The position numbers and the translations under genes were made by a program. The notes beneath the pieces are model-generated. The model made no database searches and had not been told where the DNA came from. It saw only the letters and a list, made by a program, of their open reading frames with translations. A stretch of DNA of 64,000 nucleotides, taken from NCBI GenBank assembly GCA_028284905.1, contig JANQQU010000090.1:1-64000 (forward strand), written 5' to 3'. Shown piece after piece: positions 1-7,293 of this stretch. This stretch comes from Calditrichia bacterium. Lineage in GTDB: Bacteria; Calditrichota; Calditrichia; RBG-13-44-9; J075. Position 1 is the first letter of the stretch. Each line of letters starts with the position of its first letter.

Positions 1-65
1 GTTTCGCTTAATTGATCGATATATCTTTTTTTTCGGCTCATAATCAAAAATAATAGCTAAAACTT

Positions 66-827
66 TTATTCAAAACTTATTTTTGTCCAAGCACTTACTT
101 TGGGAGTATCAATCGTAAAATTAATAACCTCACCGGGGGCGGACATAGTGACTACAACAGCCTCTCCGTCTCCAGGATTTTCTTTATTGATCACCTGGAG
201 GTTGCCGCCACCATCAGAATATTGACACCAGGCTACACTTGGTTCAATATATTGGCTTTTTATCCGTGCTATTATTCCGGAGCCTGTATCATCTCCCTGG
301 TTTTGCTGATACCAACGAAGTTGACAGATACATATGCCGCCACCATAAGATCCTCCGGGGAGCTTCCTTAAAAGGAGACAAATGACAGGGAAATAATAGT
401 GTGATCCTAAAGTGATTAAATACTCACTACCCATGCCCGCACCCTTCGTACAAAATTTAGTTACTAATTTATCCGACTCTGCTTGTTCAAATTTGCCACC
501 GGGTTGCTCCCACTCAGTTAACAAGTTATTTATCTCATCCTCTGTGGGATTTGCTCCATATCGTTCTTTGGCCGCTGCAAGGAAACTATCCTCAATATCG
601 CCAGGTGTATAGAGCTTTGCACTTGGCCCCTGAATGTACTGGCCATGATTTGGTTTCATGGCGGTTATCCTATACTGAAACCGCCCTCTATTGGTAATTA
701 CACCTGCGACCCCACCGCTTTCTCGTCGTACTTCTGACGCAATTTCGGAAGTAGCTGTTGCTGCTGCGGTTGCGGATGCACCGATTATGGCTGAAATTAT
801 GGCTGCTGTTGATTCTGCTATTGGCAT
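66..827 (-). CDS. Hypothetical protein, 253 aa
   Basis: I do not recognise a family. The first 30 residues are rich in Ala, Thr, Ile and Ser and could form a small-residue membrane or packing helix; they do not look like a classical Sec signal because there is no positive N-terminus. The rest is soluble-looking with Gly-rich turns and several Cys residues near 125-200 (KFCTKG, CLLL, ICICQLRW, AWCQY). The start is well supported: AAAGGAG lies about 7 bases upstream of the ATG on the minus strand. It is the last gene of a four-gene minus-strand group and follows the lipase gene with a gap of about 170 bp. Real gene on start-site grounds; function unknown. Confidence 0.7.
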   Translation of the reverse strand: MPIAESTAAIISAIIGASATAAATATSEIASEVRRESGGVAGVITNRGRFQYRITAMKPNHGQYIQGPSAKLYTPGDIEDSFLAAAKERYGANPTEDEINNLLTEWEQPGGKFEQAESDKLVTKFCTKGAGMGSEYLITLGSHYYFPVICLLLRKLPGGSYGGGICICQLRWYQQNQGDDTGSGIIARIKSQYIEPSVAWCQYSDGGGNLQVINKENPGDGEAVVVTMSAPGEVINFTIDTPKVSAWTKISFE

Positions 828-1001
828 TGTTATTTCTCCTTTTATAAGTAATTCTTTAGTTATTTAGAAAGTCATGTAAATATTGACCAACATTTTATCG
901 ATGCTCTTTATGAACTGCATTCTGCCAATAAATAGGCGGTGCTCGTTTGAGTTTCATAACACCTCGCTTGAAAAACTTTACTTTGTAAACACTTTATATT
1001 G

Positions 1002-2039
1002 TTATGCCACTTTTCTTTTTCCCTTTGGCGTGATTTTTTGAGGTTTGGTTGTTTGTTCTGCCTTGGCTTCTTTTCTGTTACGAACATCACGAATACTTGC
1101 CAGATAACTGCTTGCGTTGTGATCCGCAGCGATTGACTGATGCTCAAAACGAATGAATAGAAATCGAGCTATTACTATTTTGAAAAACGTAATACTGGCA
1201 ACCCCCAAAAAGCCAATAAGGCGATCCATAATTCGCCCATCCTTGGTTGAAATATGACGATATGTACCATCTCTTTGAATATATCGAAGGCCATTAATAT
1301 GTCTGTATCCCATCCCAAAGGGCAACATCGTAACCGGATCATTATTTTTAGCAATCCGCACGGTTCGATTTCCCATCCGTTTATTAAATTCTTCTACAAA
1401 ATCCTTATTTCCTGTGCGAGGTTGCCCAATTGTAAATAATCCCCCTACCTGTTCATTTGCATTATCAGATTCAAAAACAAATTGAGCTGCAGCCAATGTC
1501 GCTAAGGCCCCTCCCAAACTATGTCCACAAAACCATATCTTTTTTTCACCGTCATTGTTTTCTTGAATAAATGAGGCTATTTCATTCCAAACGGAATTAA
1601 GAGATTTTAAAAAACCGCTATGTACTTTGCCGATTTTAAAATCAGTGGTTTTTATATTTACATCCGTAAGCAGATCACCTATTAGATTTGCAAACACTGA
1701 TGTTTCTGTTCCGCGAAACGCAACCACAATCGCGCCGTCAATAGAGATCGCAAATGCCTGTGTATGCGTCTTTTTATTTTCGAAGAATCTAACATTTTCA
1801 CTAACTCGTTTAAGTTCTCGTAAAATATATTCTTCATTCCGATAGGCTAGTATTGATGCGCGCAAGAGACATACGGCATTATATGCATCCCATCCGCGCA
1901 CCTCTATTTTAAAACCATTAAGCAGCGGCTCCGGATCATAATCCAAATTCAAGGCTGCGACGATATGATTGACGCGTTCGTCCAGCGAATCAGTGATCAT
2001 TTTTTTTACTGCTTCTTCCTGAGTCTTGGTAAATGCTTT
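1002..2039 (-). CDS. Class 3 lipase (alpha/beta hydrolase) with C-terminal hydrophobic segment
   Basis: Predicted triacylglycerol or phospholipid lipase of the Lipase_3 fold. In the 345-residue form chosen here, the oxyanion-type FRGT is at 108-111, the nucleophile elbow GHSLGG has Ser174, the acid is probably Asp234 (NNDPVTMLP), and His307 in a DHNASSY context is the likely base. A strongly hydrophobic stretch at about 271-297, just before the His, suggests membrane contact and is unusual in position. The C-terminus is a Lys/Arg-rich tail. There is no signal peptide. An in-frame ATG lies five codons upstream (2054), but GGAG sits about 6 bases before the ATG at 2039, so the shorter form is preferred. 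Neighbours on the same strand are an 87-aa protein and a lipoprotein, a layout that recalls lipase effector and immunity pairs, though no secretion marker is present. Confidence 0.88.
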   Translation of the reverse strand, partial: KAFTKTQEEAVKKMITDSLDERVNHIVAALNLDYDPEPLLNGFKIEVRGWDAYNAVCLLRASILAYRNEEYILRELKRVSENVRFFENKKTHTQAFAISIDGAIVVAFRGTETSVFANLIGDLLTDVNIKTTDFKIGKVHSGFLKSLNSVWNEIASFIQENNDGEKKIWFCGHSLGGALATLAAAQFVFESDNANEQVGGLFTIGQPRTGNKDFVEEFNKRMGNRTVRIAKNNDPVTMLPFGMGYRHINGLRYIQRDGTYRHISTKDGRIMDRLIGFLGVASITFFKIVIARFLFIRFEHQSIAADHNASSYLASIRDVRNRKEAKAEQTTKPQKITPKGKRKVA

Positions 2040-2100
2040 CATAAAACGCTCCATTTTTTATTTTTAAACAACAGGTAGATTTTACTCCGATATTTCCGAT

Positions 2101-2364
2101 CTATTTTAAAGCTTGTAGCGTTTTCATTAATACACTCTCAACACTACGAACATCTTTAATAAGCGCAGCAACTTTGGTGTTACGATCCGTATCTTCTTTA
2201 ACAAGTGCAATCAACTTGTCTAATGCTTCCTTGTCCGCTGCTTGTGGAAGCAGATTTTTTACCGTATCCAAAGTCGGCACATTCAATTTTTGCTCATCTT
2301 TAGTGGTTTGATTATTCGTTTTTTCTACAGCGTCACCAGCTGCTTTTTCAAATGGATTTTCCAT
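2101..2364 (-). CDS. Small charged helical protein, 87 aa
   Basis: Unrecognised. It is hydrophilic, rich in Lys, Asp, Glu, Ala and Leu, with no signal peptide or membrane segment, and is predicted mostly alpha-helical from heptad-like Leu/Val spacing (LDKLIALVKEDTDR). AAGGA lies 8 bases before the ATG, which supports translation. It lies about 60 bp upstream of the lipase gene in the same direction and about 120 bp downstream of the lipoprotein gene, separated from the latter by a terminator-like hairpin. It therefore probably shares a transcript with the lipase rather than the lipoprotein. Possible roles as a chaperone, adaptor or immunity-like partner are speculation. Confidence 0.65.
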   Translation of the reverse strand: MENPFEKAAGDAVEKTNNQTTKDEQKLNVPTLDTVKNLLPQAADKEALDKLIALVKEDTDRNTKVAALIKDVRSVESVLMKTLQALK

Positions 2365-2420
2365 GATCGTTTTCCTTCTTTGTGAATATTTAATTTTGCT
2401 ATTTAATAGAATCAGTTTTA

Positions 2421-2463
2421 TAAAAAATCACTTCAAGCAATCGCCGCCCCGACGTTGCTTGAA
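2421..2463 (-). terminator. Rho-independent terminator after the lipoprotein gene
   Basis: Read on the minus strand, a 9-bp perfect stem (TTCAAGCAA / TTGCTTGAA, at 2455-2463 and 2432-2440) with a GC-rich loop is followed after GTGA by a run of T residues. It starts about 20 bp after the stop of the 2485-3285 gene and separates it from the 87-aa protein gene. Confidence 0.7.
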
Positions 2464-2484
2464 AATTATTGTTAGAAGTTCTTT

Positions 2485-3285
2485 TTATTCGTTATCGGTA
2501 TGACTCGACTCGATTTTGCGAAGCCCATCAATTTTGTTCTTGAATGCTTCAAGTGTCGTTTTAGCCGTTTCACCAGAATCAAGGATACTGGTAATAGATT
2601 CATTTACATCTATCGCTTTTTCAACAACCCGATCCCTTTTTTCCAATAACCCCACTTTTTGAAGAACCTTATCCTGTTCATCCTGGACAGATTTAAGAGA
2701 TCTTAAATGGCCGACAACTGCACTTTGCGCCTCCTGAATTTGTGCATAAGATAAACGAAGCTCTTGCAACGTTTTTCGTTCAAGTTCTTTAATAGGATTC
2801 AGCAGGCTTTTTCGTTTTCTCATGATCTCGCTTGCTGCTGCTTCCGCAAATTGAAGTACTATTTCGCCACGTTCTGCACCACCAAGCGCATGGCGTAACG
2901 CTTTAAGAACAGGTTCCGGATTCGTCACTCCAGCAGATAGCAAAGACGCTTTCAGGCGAGTTTCCTGTTCCGGTGTAAAAGGAGTTGCCTCTTCAAGCAC
3001 CTCATCAAGGCCATGCCCGTGACTGTCTGCCTTTGCGACAAAATTTTCCAGAAAGACTGGTATCCAACGATGACTTATGAAGTCTTCAATTCGTTCAGAA
3101 GTGGCCCGGAAATAGGATGTTACAAAAGCTTCATGAGAGGCCTGCATCGCTGAAATACGCTGTGTGACAACGGATGAGAGAACGACTGATTGTTGAGAAA
3201 CTTTCATGCAGCCGGAACAAAGCAGGAATAAAGAAAAAAAACCGACATACAATTTCCTATTATGATTGTTTTTCAGAAAGAACAT
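2485..3285 (-). CDS. Putative lipoprotein with C-terminal coiled coil, 266 aa
   Basis: Unrecognised family. From the start chosen here the N-terminus has basic residues, a hydrophobic stretch (VGFFSLFLLC) and a lipobox-like LCSGC with Cys26, indicating export and lipid attachment. The middle (about 60-150) is helical with an acidic/Pro segment, and residues from about 165 to the end have long heptad patterns (ERKTLQELRLSYAQIQEAQ, LLEKRDRVVEKA) consistent with a coiled coil. The frame stays open 26 codons further upstream, but AAAGGAG is placed 7 bases before the ATG at 3283-3285, so the longer form is rejected. Its own terminator follows. Lying next to a lipase, it could be a membrane-anchored partner; that is inference. 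Confidence 0.75.
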   Translation of the reverse strand: MFFLKNNHNRKLYVGFFSLFLLCSGCMKVSQQSVVLSSVVTQRISAMQASHEAFVTSYFRATSERIEDFISHRWIPVFLENFVAKADSHGHGLDEVLEEATPFTPEQETRLKASLLSAGVTNPEPVLKALRHALGGAERGEIVLQFAEAAASEIMRKRKSLLNPIKELERKTLQELRLSYAQIQEAQSAVVGHLRSLKSVQDEQDKVLQKVGLLEKRDRVVEKAIDVNESITSILDSGETAKTTLEAFKNKIDGLRKIESSHTDNE

Positions 3286-4205
3286 TTTAAACTCCTTTGA
3301 TTTATGTTTTCCGAATGCAAATATCTTTTGCATATCGCTTGACGAGACTGATATAAGAGACATTCATTAGTTTCTTTGCATAGGGTTGAGATATATTGAA
3401 AATGAGTTGTTTTTTTATTTCTATAATAAACTCAACACATGCTCGTCGGTCGTTAGTAATGCATATAGAATGCCCCGCCAGCACTTAAATTACCTGGTTT
3501 TAATCTATCCGATTCGGTATATGGATTTCTAACTTTGAGGGGACAAATAATACCACAGGGGTGACATCTTGTGGTTTTTGAGGAATTTTTTGGAGAATCT
3601 TTTACGAATTGGGAAGCCGTTGAGACAGCTAAAAATCACCTGAATTTCTCATCAAATCGGGCTTACTCTCATTGTTATACATAATCTATAAGTTTTGAAC
3701 CCCAACTGATATGCCATCTGGGGAAGAAACGGTAATTTGAGACGAAGCAAAAATTATAACTTAATAAAACTCATGGATGACAACGCTTCCGGACTCATCT
3801 GTTCTAAACCAAGGCTTAATGTCGTATCCCATACTACCTAAAAAACAAACGATAAATCAGATTATTGGATATTATAATCCGTTTTGATTCATTTAAATCC
3901 GATATTTTAGAAGTCAAGCCAAAAACCCTGTAAAATCCCCAATAATTCTTTAAATTAATTCTCTTAAATTGTTATGAGGGTAGTCAGGTGAATGGTTTGC
4001 TGATTCTCCTTCTTTCACCTCCTTTACTCATCCAAATGCATAATCCATTGCTATTTTTGAAATTCCAGCAGAAGACGGGGAATTTCCAGGGAAAGGAATC
4101 TTTACAAAAAAACTGCAATCAACCGCAAGTATATTGAAATACTGGCGTCGTAATCTGTAGAGGGAGAAGTTTTATATATTCGCGAATATTTAAAATGAGG
4201 TAATT
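3286..4205. other. Divergent intergenic region, 920 bp
   Basis: AT-rich sequence between the minus-strand lipoprotein gene and the plus-strand peroxidase gene. It must hold both promoters. A weak inverted repeat (ACCACA at 3552-3557, TGTGGT at 3570-3575, followed by T residues) is the only small structure I see. Short open frames here lack ribosome-binding sites and look accidental. Confidence 0.6.
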
Positions 4206-5702
4206 ATGGTGCGGAATCGATTTTGTTTTCTTGGCTTATTATTGGTTTTAGTAATTTGTTCTCAGGGGCTTATGGCTCAAAATGGGAGTGGCTCAATTGA
4301 TTTAAATGATTTATATAATTATGCTGATCAGCCCATTCCAAACTATATTATGAAAGATAATACGCCGGTCAATAATGTGCTTACAGATGCAGGTGCAACA
4401 CTGGGACGTGTAATCTTTTATGATAAACGAATTTCTGTTGACAATACGGTCGCATGTGCCAGCTGTCATCAACAAGAATTCGCTTTTGCGGATACGGCTG
4501 TTGCCAGCGTCGGAGTAAATGGCTCTACCGGCAGGCATTCGATGCGATTAATCAATGCCCGTTTTTCTGATGAAGAGCGATTCTTCTGGGATGAAAGGGC
4601 TGTTTCTCTGGAGGATCAGACCACGCGCCCCATACAGGATCATGCCGAGATGGGGTTTAGTGGCGAAAATGGTGACCCGGCTATTGATTCGTTGTTCAAC
4701 AAGATGGCCGAGTTGGAATACTATCAGTCGTTGTTCCACTTTGTTTATGGTGATAGTCAGATTACAGAAGCCCGCATGCAACAGGTGATCAGTCAGTTTA
4801 TTCGGAGCATTCAGTCTTTCGATTCCCGGTATGACGAAGGGCGCTCGACAGCACCCAACGATGGTGCGCCATTTCCGAACTTTACCATGACAGAGAATCA
4901 GGGTAAAATGCTTTATTTAGCGCCGCCGCAGATTGGTCAGAATGGTATCCGGACTGGCGGCGGGCTTGGTTGCGCAGGGTGTCATCGTCCCCCGGAATTT
5001 GATATTGATCCCAACTCCGGTAACAATGGCGAAGTAGTTGCTTTGGATGGCGGGGTTGATTATACAAACACTCGTGCACCGTCGTTGCGGGACATTACCA
5101 ATAGCAATGGCGAACTAAATGGCGGCTTGATGCACAATGCATCGATAAACAGCTTGTCCGAATTGGTAGATCATTACAACTTTATCCCGGTTATGCCAGG
5201 GAATATAATGCTGGACCCGAGGTTACGAGCGCCGGGCCCTCCAGGTAACAATAATCCGCGCGACCTGAATGTCACCGAAACTGAGCGTCAGCAGTTGATC
5301 GCTTTCCTGGAAACGCTAACCGGGACAAATGTATATTTAGACGAAAAGTGGTCAAATCCTTTCGACAGTGATGGCAATCTGGTGGTGATACCAGAGATGA
5401 CAACCGGCATTGAAACCGATGAAGCCAGCCTGGTTGAGAACTTTACGCTGGAGCAAAACTATCCGAACCCGTTTAATCCGAGTACAACGATCGCATATCA
5501 GCTGCCAGAAGCTGCGATTGTTCATCTGACCGTCTATGACGTGCTAGGGCGGAAAGTCGCGACATTAGTCAATCAGCGTCAGAACGCCGGACGCCATGAA
5601 ATTCTCTTCAATGCGGATGGACTAAATAGTGGTATCTACTTTTACCATATTAGAATCGGGCAGCAGATCCTTGAGACCCGGAAGATGTTGTTGGCGCGTT
5701 AA
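4206..5702 (+). CDS. Secreted di-haem cytochrome c peroxidase (MauG/CcpA-like) with C-terminal sorting tail
   Basis: Predicted to reduce hydrogen peroxide or perform MauG-like oxidation outside the cytoplasm. Residues 1-24 are a Sec signal. Two c-type haem motifs are present: CASCH at 84-88 and CAGCH at 256-260, matching the two-domain arrangement of the family. The GLMHNASINSLSELVDHY segment (about 307-324) corresponds to the conserved Met/His region of MauG-like enzymes. After the catalytic part (to about 380), residues 413-498 form a sorting/FlgD-like beta domain with YPNPFNPSTT, VYDVLGRKVATL and SGIYFY, typical of proteins exported and anchored by a type IX-like route. GAGG lies 6 bases before the ATG. 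It appears monocistronic. The fusion of a haem peroxidase with this tail suggests surface attachment. Confidence 0.92.
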   Translation: MVRNRFCFLGLLLVLVICSQGLMAQNGSGSIDLNDLYNYADQPIPNYIMKDNTPVNNVLTDAGATLGRVIFYDKRISVDNTVACASCHQQEFAFADTAVASVGVNGSTGRHSMRLINARFSDEERFFWDERAVSLEDQTTRPIQDHAEMGFSGENGDPAIDSLFNKMAELEYYQSLFHFVYGDSQITEARMQQVISQFIRSIQSFDSRYDEGRSTAPNDGAPFPNFTMTENQGKMLYLAPPQIGQNGIRTGGGLGCAGCHRPPEFDIDPNSGNNGEVVALDGGVDYTNTRAPSLRDITNSNGELNGGLMHNASINSLSELVDHYNFIPVMPGNIMLDPRLRAPGPPGNNNPRDLNVTETERQQLIAFLETLTGTNVYLDEKWSNPFDSDGNLVVIPEMTTGIETDEASLVENFTLEQNYPNPFNPSTTIAYQLPEAAIVHLTVYDVLGRKVATLVNQRQNAGRHEILFNADGLNSGIYFYHIRIGQQILETRKMLLAR

Positions 5703-5741
5703 GCGGAAGATAAAATAGGAAAGCAGTTTTTGTTTTGCGGT

Positions 5742-5806
5742 AAGGCCGGTGTAAAAGATGATCGATACCACGCACCGTCGTTGCATTGATCATCTTTACT
5801 GGTCTT
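5742..5806 (+). terminator. Hairpin downstream of the peroxidase gene
   Basis: An imperfect inverted repeat of about 19 bp (5742-5763 with 5788-5806, core AAGATGATC / GATCATCTT) begins 40 bp after the peroxidase stop. There is no clear T-run, so it may act as a processing or stabilising hairpin rather than a strong terminator. Confidence 0.45.
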
Positions 5807-5850
5807 GCTTTATTGGTTCTCTGACATATTTTGTGATTCAAGATTATCTG

Positions 5851-6050
5851 AAACCCTTTCAGGGTAAAGTGCTTTGCGTTATAACCCGGGGCTGGCAAAA
5901 ACCTCCAGCCCCGGGTTATAACATCTAACCGGTTCCCCCTTTGGGGCTTTGCGGTAATAGTACGCCGAAGGCGTTACAGGCTTCAACCTGGGGGCGCTGT
6001 TTTTTCGCGTCCCCAGGTTGGGAAAATCCATTTGAAACCCTGAAGGGGTT
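5851..6050. repeat. Cluster of REP-like palindromes
   Basis: Several short palindromes are packed in 200 bp: ACCCTTTCAGGGT (5853-5865), a perfect 18-bp inverted repeat around CCCGGGGCTGG (5878-5895 with 5905-5922, 9-base loop), CCCCCTTTGGGG (about 5936-5947), CAACCTGGGGGCGC with GCGTCCCCAGGTTG (5984-5997 and 6007-6020), and AACCCTGAAGGGGTT (6036-6050). The style matches the extragenic palindromes found in many bacterial phyla and often linked to REP-associated tyrosine transposases (established knowledge); no transposase is present here. The rest of the 5703-6367 gap is AT-rich and featureless. Confidence 0.75.
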
Positions 6051-6367
6051 GAGAATAAATGCTGCCAGCAAATGTACTTTCACAGGATATGTTTGAGAAC
6101 GGTTTTATTTTGACCTGCCTTGACAAATCTTACCAGTGTTATATGCAGTTCGATAGAGGTCACGTTGATTAGAGACTAATGCCTGCATCAGGATTGTCGA
6201 CAAGCATTTGATAGTGTTAACTTTTATATATTTCCGTAAAATATTTGTATAATATAGATATCGTAATAGAAATTCCAGTCTGAGGTGGAGAATTTCTATT
6301 TTGTAATACTCAAAAGAATTATTGTGCTCCTCCAAATTATTTATAGGATTAGAGCTACGTTAAAAAG

Positions 6368-6862
6368 ATGAATAAATTATTTATTTCAGAAGATTTTAAG
6401 GTGCCGGAATTGCTTGAAACAGATAGGTTTCGGTTGAGAATGCTGACGATCAATGATGTCGTGAAAGATTATGACGCAGTGATGAGCAGCATTGAACACT
6501 TACAAAAAACTCAACCTTTTGGCCCGGACCATATATGGCCAACAAAAGACTTAACTTTTCAGCAAGATTTAATTGACCTCGGATGGCATCAAAAAGAATT
6601 CCAGAGAAGAACATCTTTTGCTTATACGGTTATGAGTATAGACGAGAAAGAATGCCTGGGATGTCTCTATATTTATCCATCTTCAAATACTCAATTTGAT
6701 GCCGAAATTGTTTTGTGGGTGAGGCAAAGTGAAGTCCAGAGTGGCCTGGATGAACACCTTTTTGAAATCGTTAAGCAATGGATGAAGCAGAAGTGGCCAT
6801 TTACGAAGCCAGGGTATCCTGGCAGGGAAATTGATTGGGAAACGTGGAAATCGCTAAAATGA
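6368..6862 (+). CDS. GNAT-like N-acetyltransferase fold protein
   Basis: A 164-residue cytoplasmic protein with the look of a GNAT-type acyl-CoA transferase: an N-terminal segment of the RFRLRML(T)xxDV type, a central beta strand region (ECLGCLYIYPSS), then an AEIVLWVRQSE strand and an amphipathic helix (DEHLFEIVKQWM). The canonical Q/RxxGxG/A acetyl-CoA loop is not evident, so the activity may be degenerate or the protein may have another role. The C-terminus (YPGREIDWETW) is typical of uncharacterised members. The upstream region is AT-rich and no strong ribosome-binding site is seen, so the start is the only reasonable ATG rather than a proven one. Gene is isolated. Confidence 0.65.
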   Translation: MNKLFISEDFKVPELLETDRFRLRMLTINDVVKDYDAVMSSIEHLQKTQPFGPDHIWPTKDLTFQQDLIDLGWHQKEFQRRTSFAYTVMSIDEKECLGCLYIYPSSNTQFDAEIVLWVRQSEVQSGLDEHLFEIVKQWMKQKWPFTKPGYPGREIDWETWKSLK

Positions 6863-7293
6863 AAGTCTGCGTTTTAGCTGTAACCTATTCTATGCATTAA
6901 GAGAACAATGTTGATAAAAGAAAAATGTACTACTGTTCTTATCCCGCCAACTTGGTCGCAATAAATGAATCTTTTCGAATAACAAGATTCGCTAATTCAG
7001 AAAGTTTTCAAACCAACATTTTCTAATTCCTTAGTTTAAAACACCTAAAACAACTATCTTCACAAAGTTATAAATAAAACGAGACCATATTCTGGTTTTA
7101 TTTGTTGATAAATAAAAATCTATGTAAAATGGAAAGATTAGCTAACTGCAACTATTTGTTCAAAATGCATGTTGAAATCGAAAAAAGTAAAAAAGTTAGT
7201 ATCAAAGTAAGTCAGTAAAAAATTTAAAAATCAATGCTCGCAAATTTCCTTTACCTATAATAAACAGTTACTTAAGCAAAAGGTCCTCTCAGA
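6863..7293. other. AT-rich intergenic region, 430 bp
   Basis: No gene or structured RNA seen. A TATAAT hexamer at 7256-7261, 33 bp before the peptidase start, could be a minus-10 element, but I see no matching minus-35. Confidence 0.5.

Noticed and set aside
908..1147. 79-codon minus-strand open frame overlapping the lipase C-terminus
   Set aside because: Overlaps the lipase coding region in another frame and has no ribosome-binding site.
3302..3484. 60-codon minus-strand open frame upstream of the lipoprotein gene
   Set aside because: No ribosome-binding site, overlaps the lipoprotein promoter region, and the composition is not protein-like.
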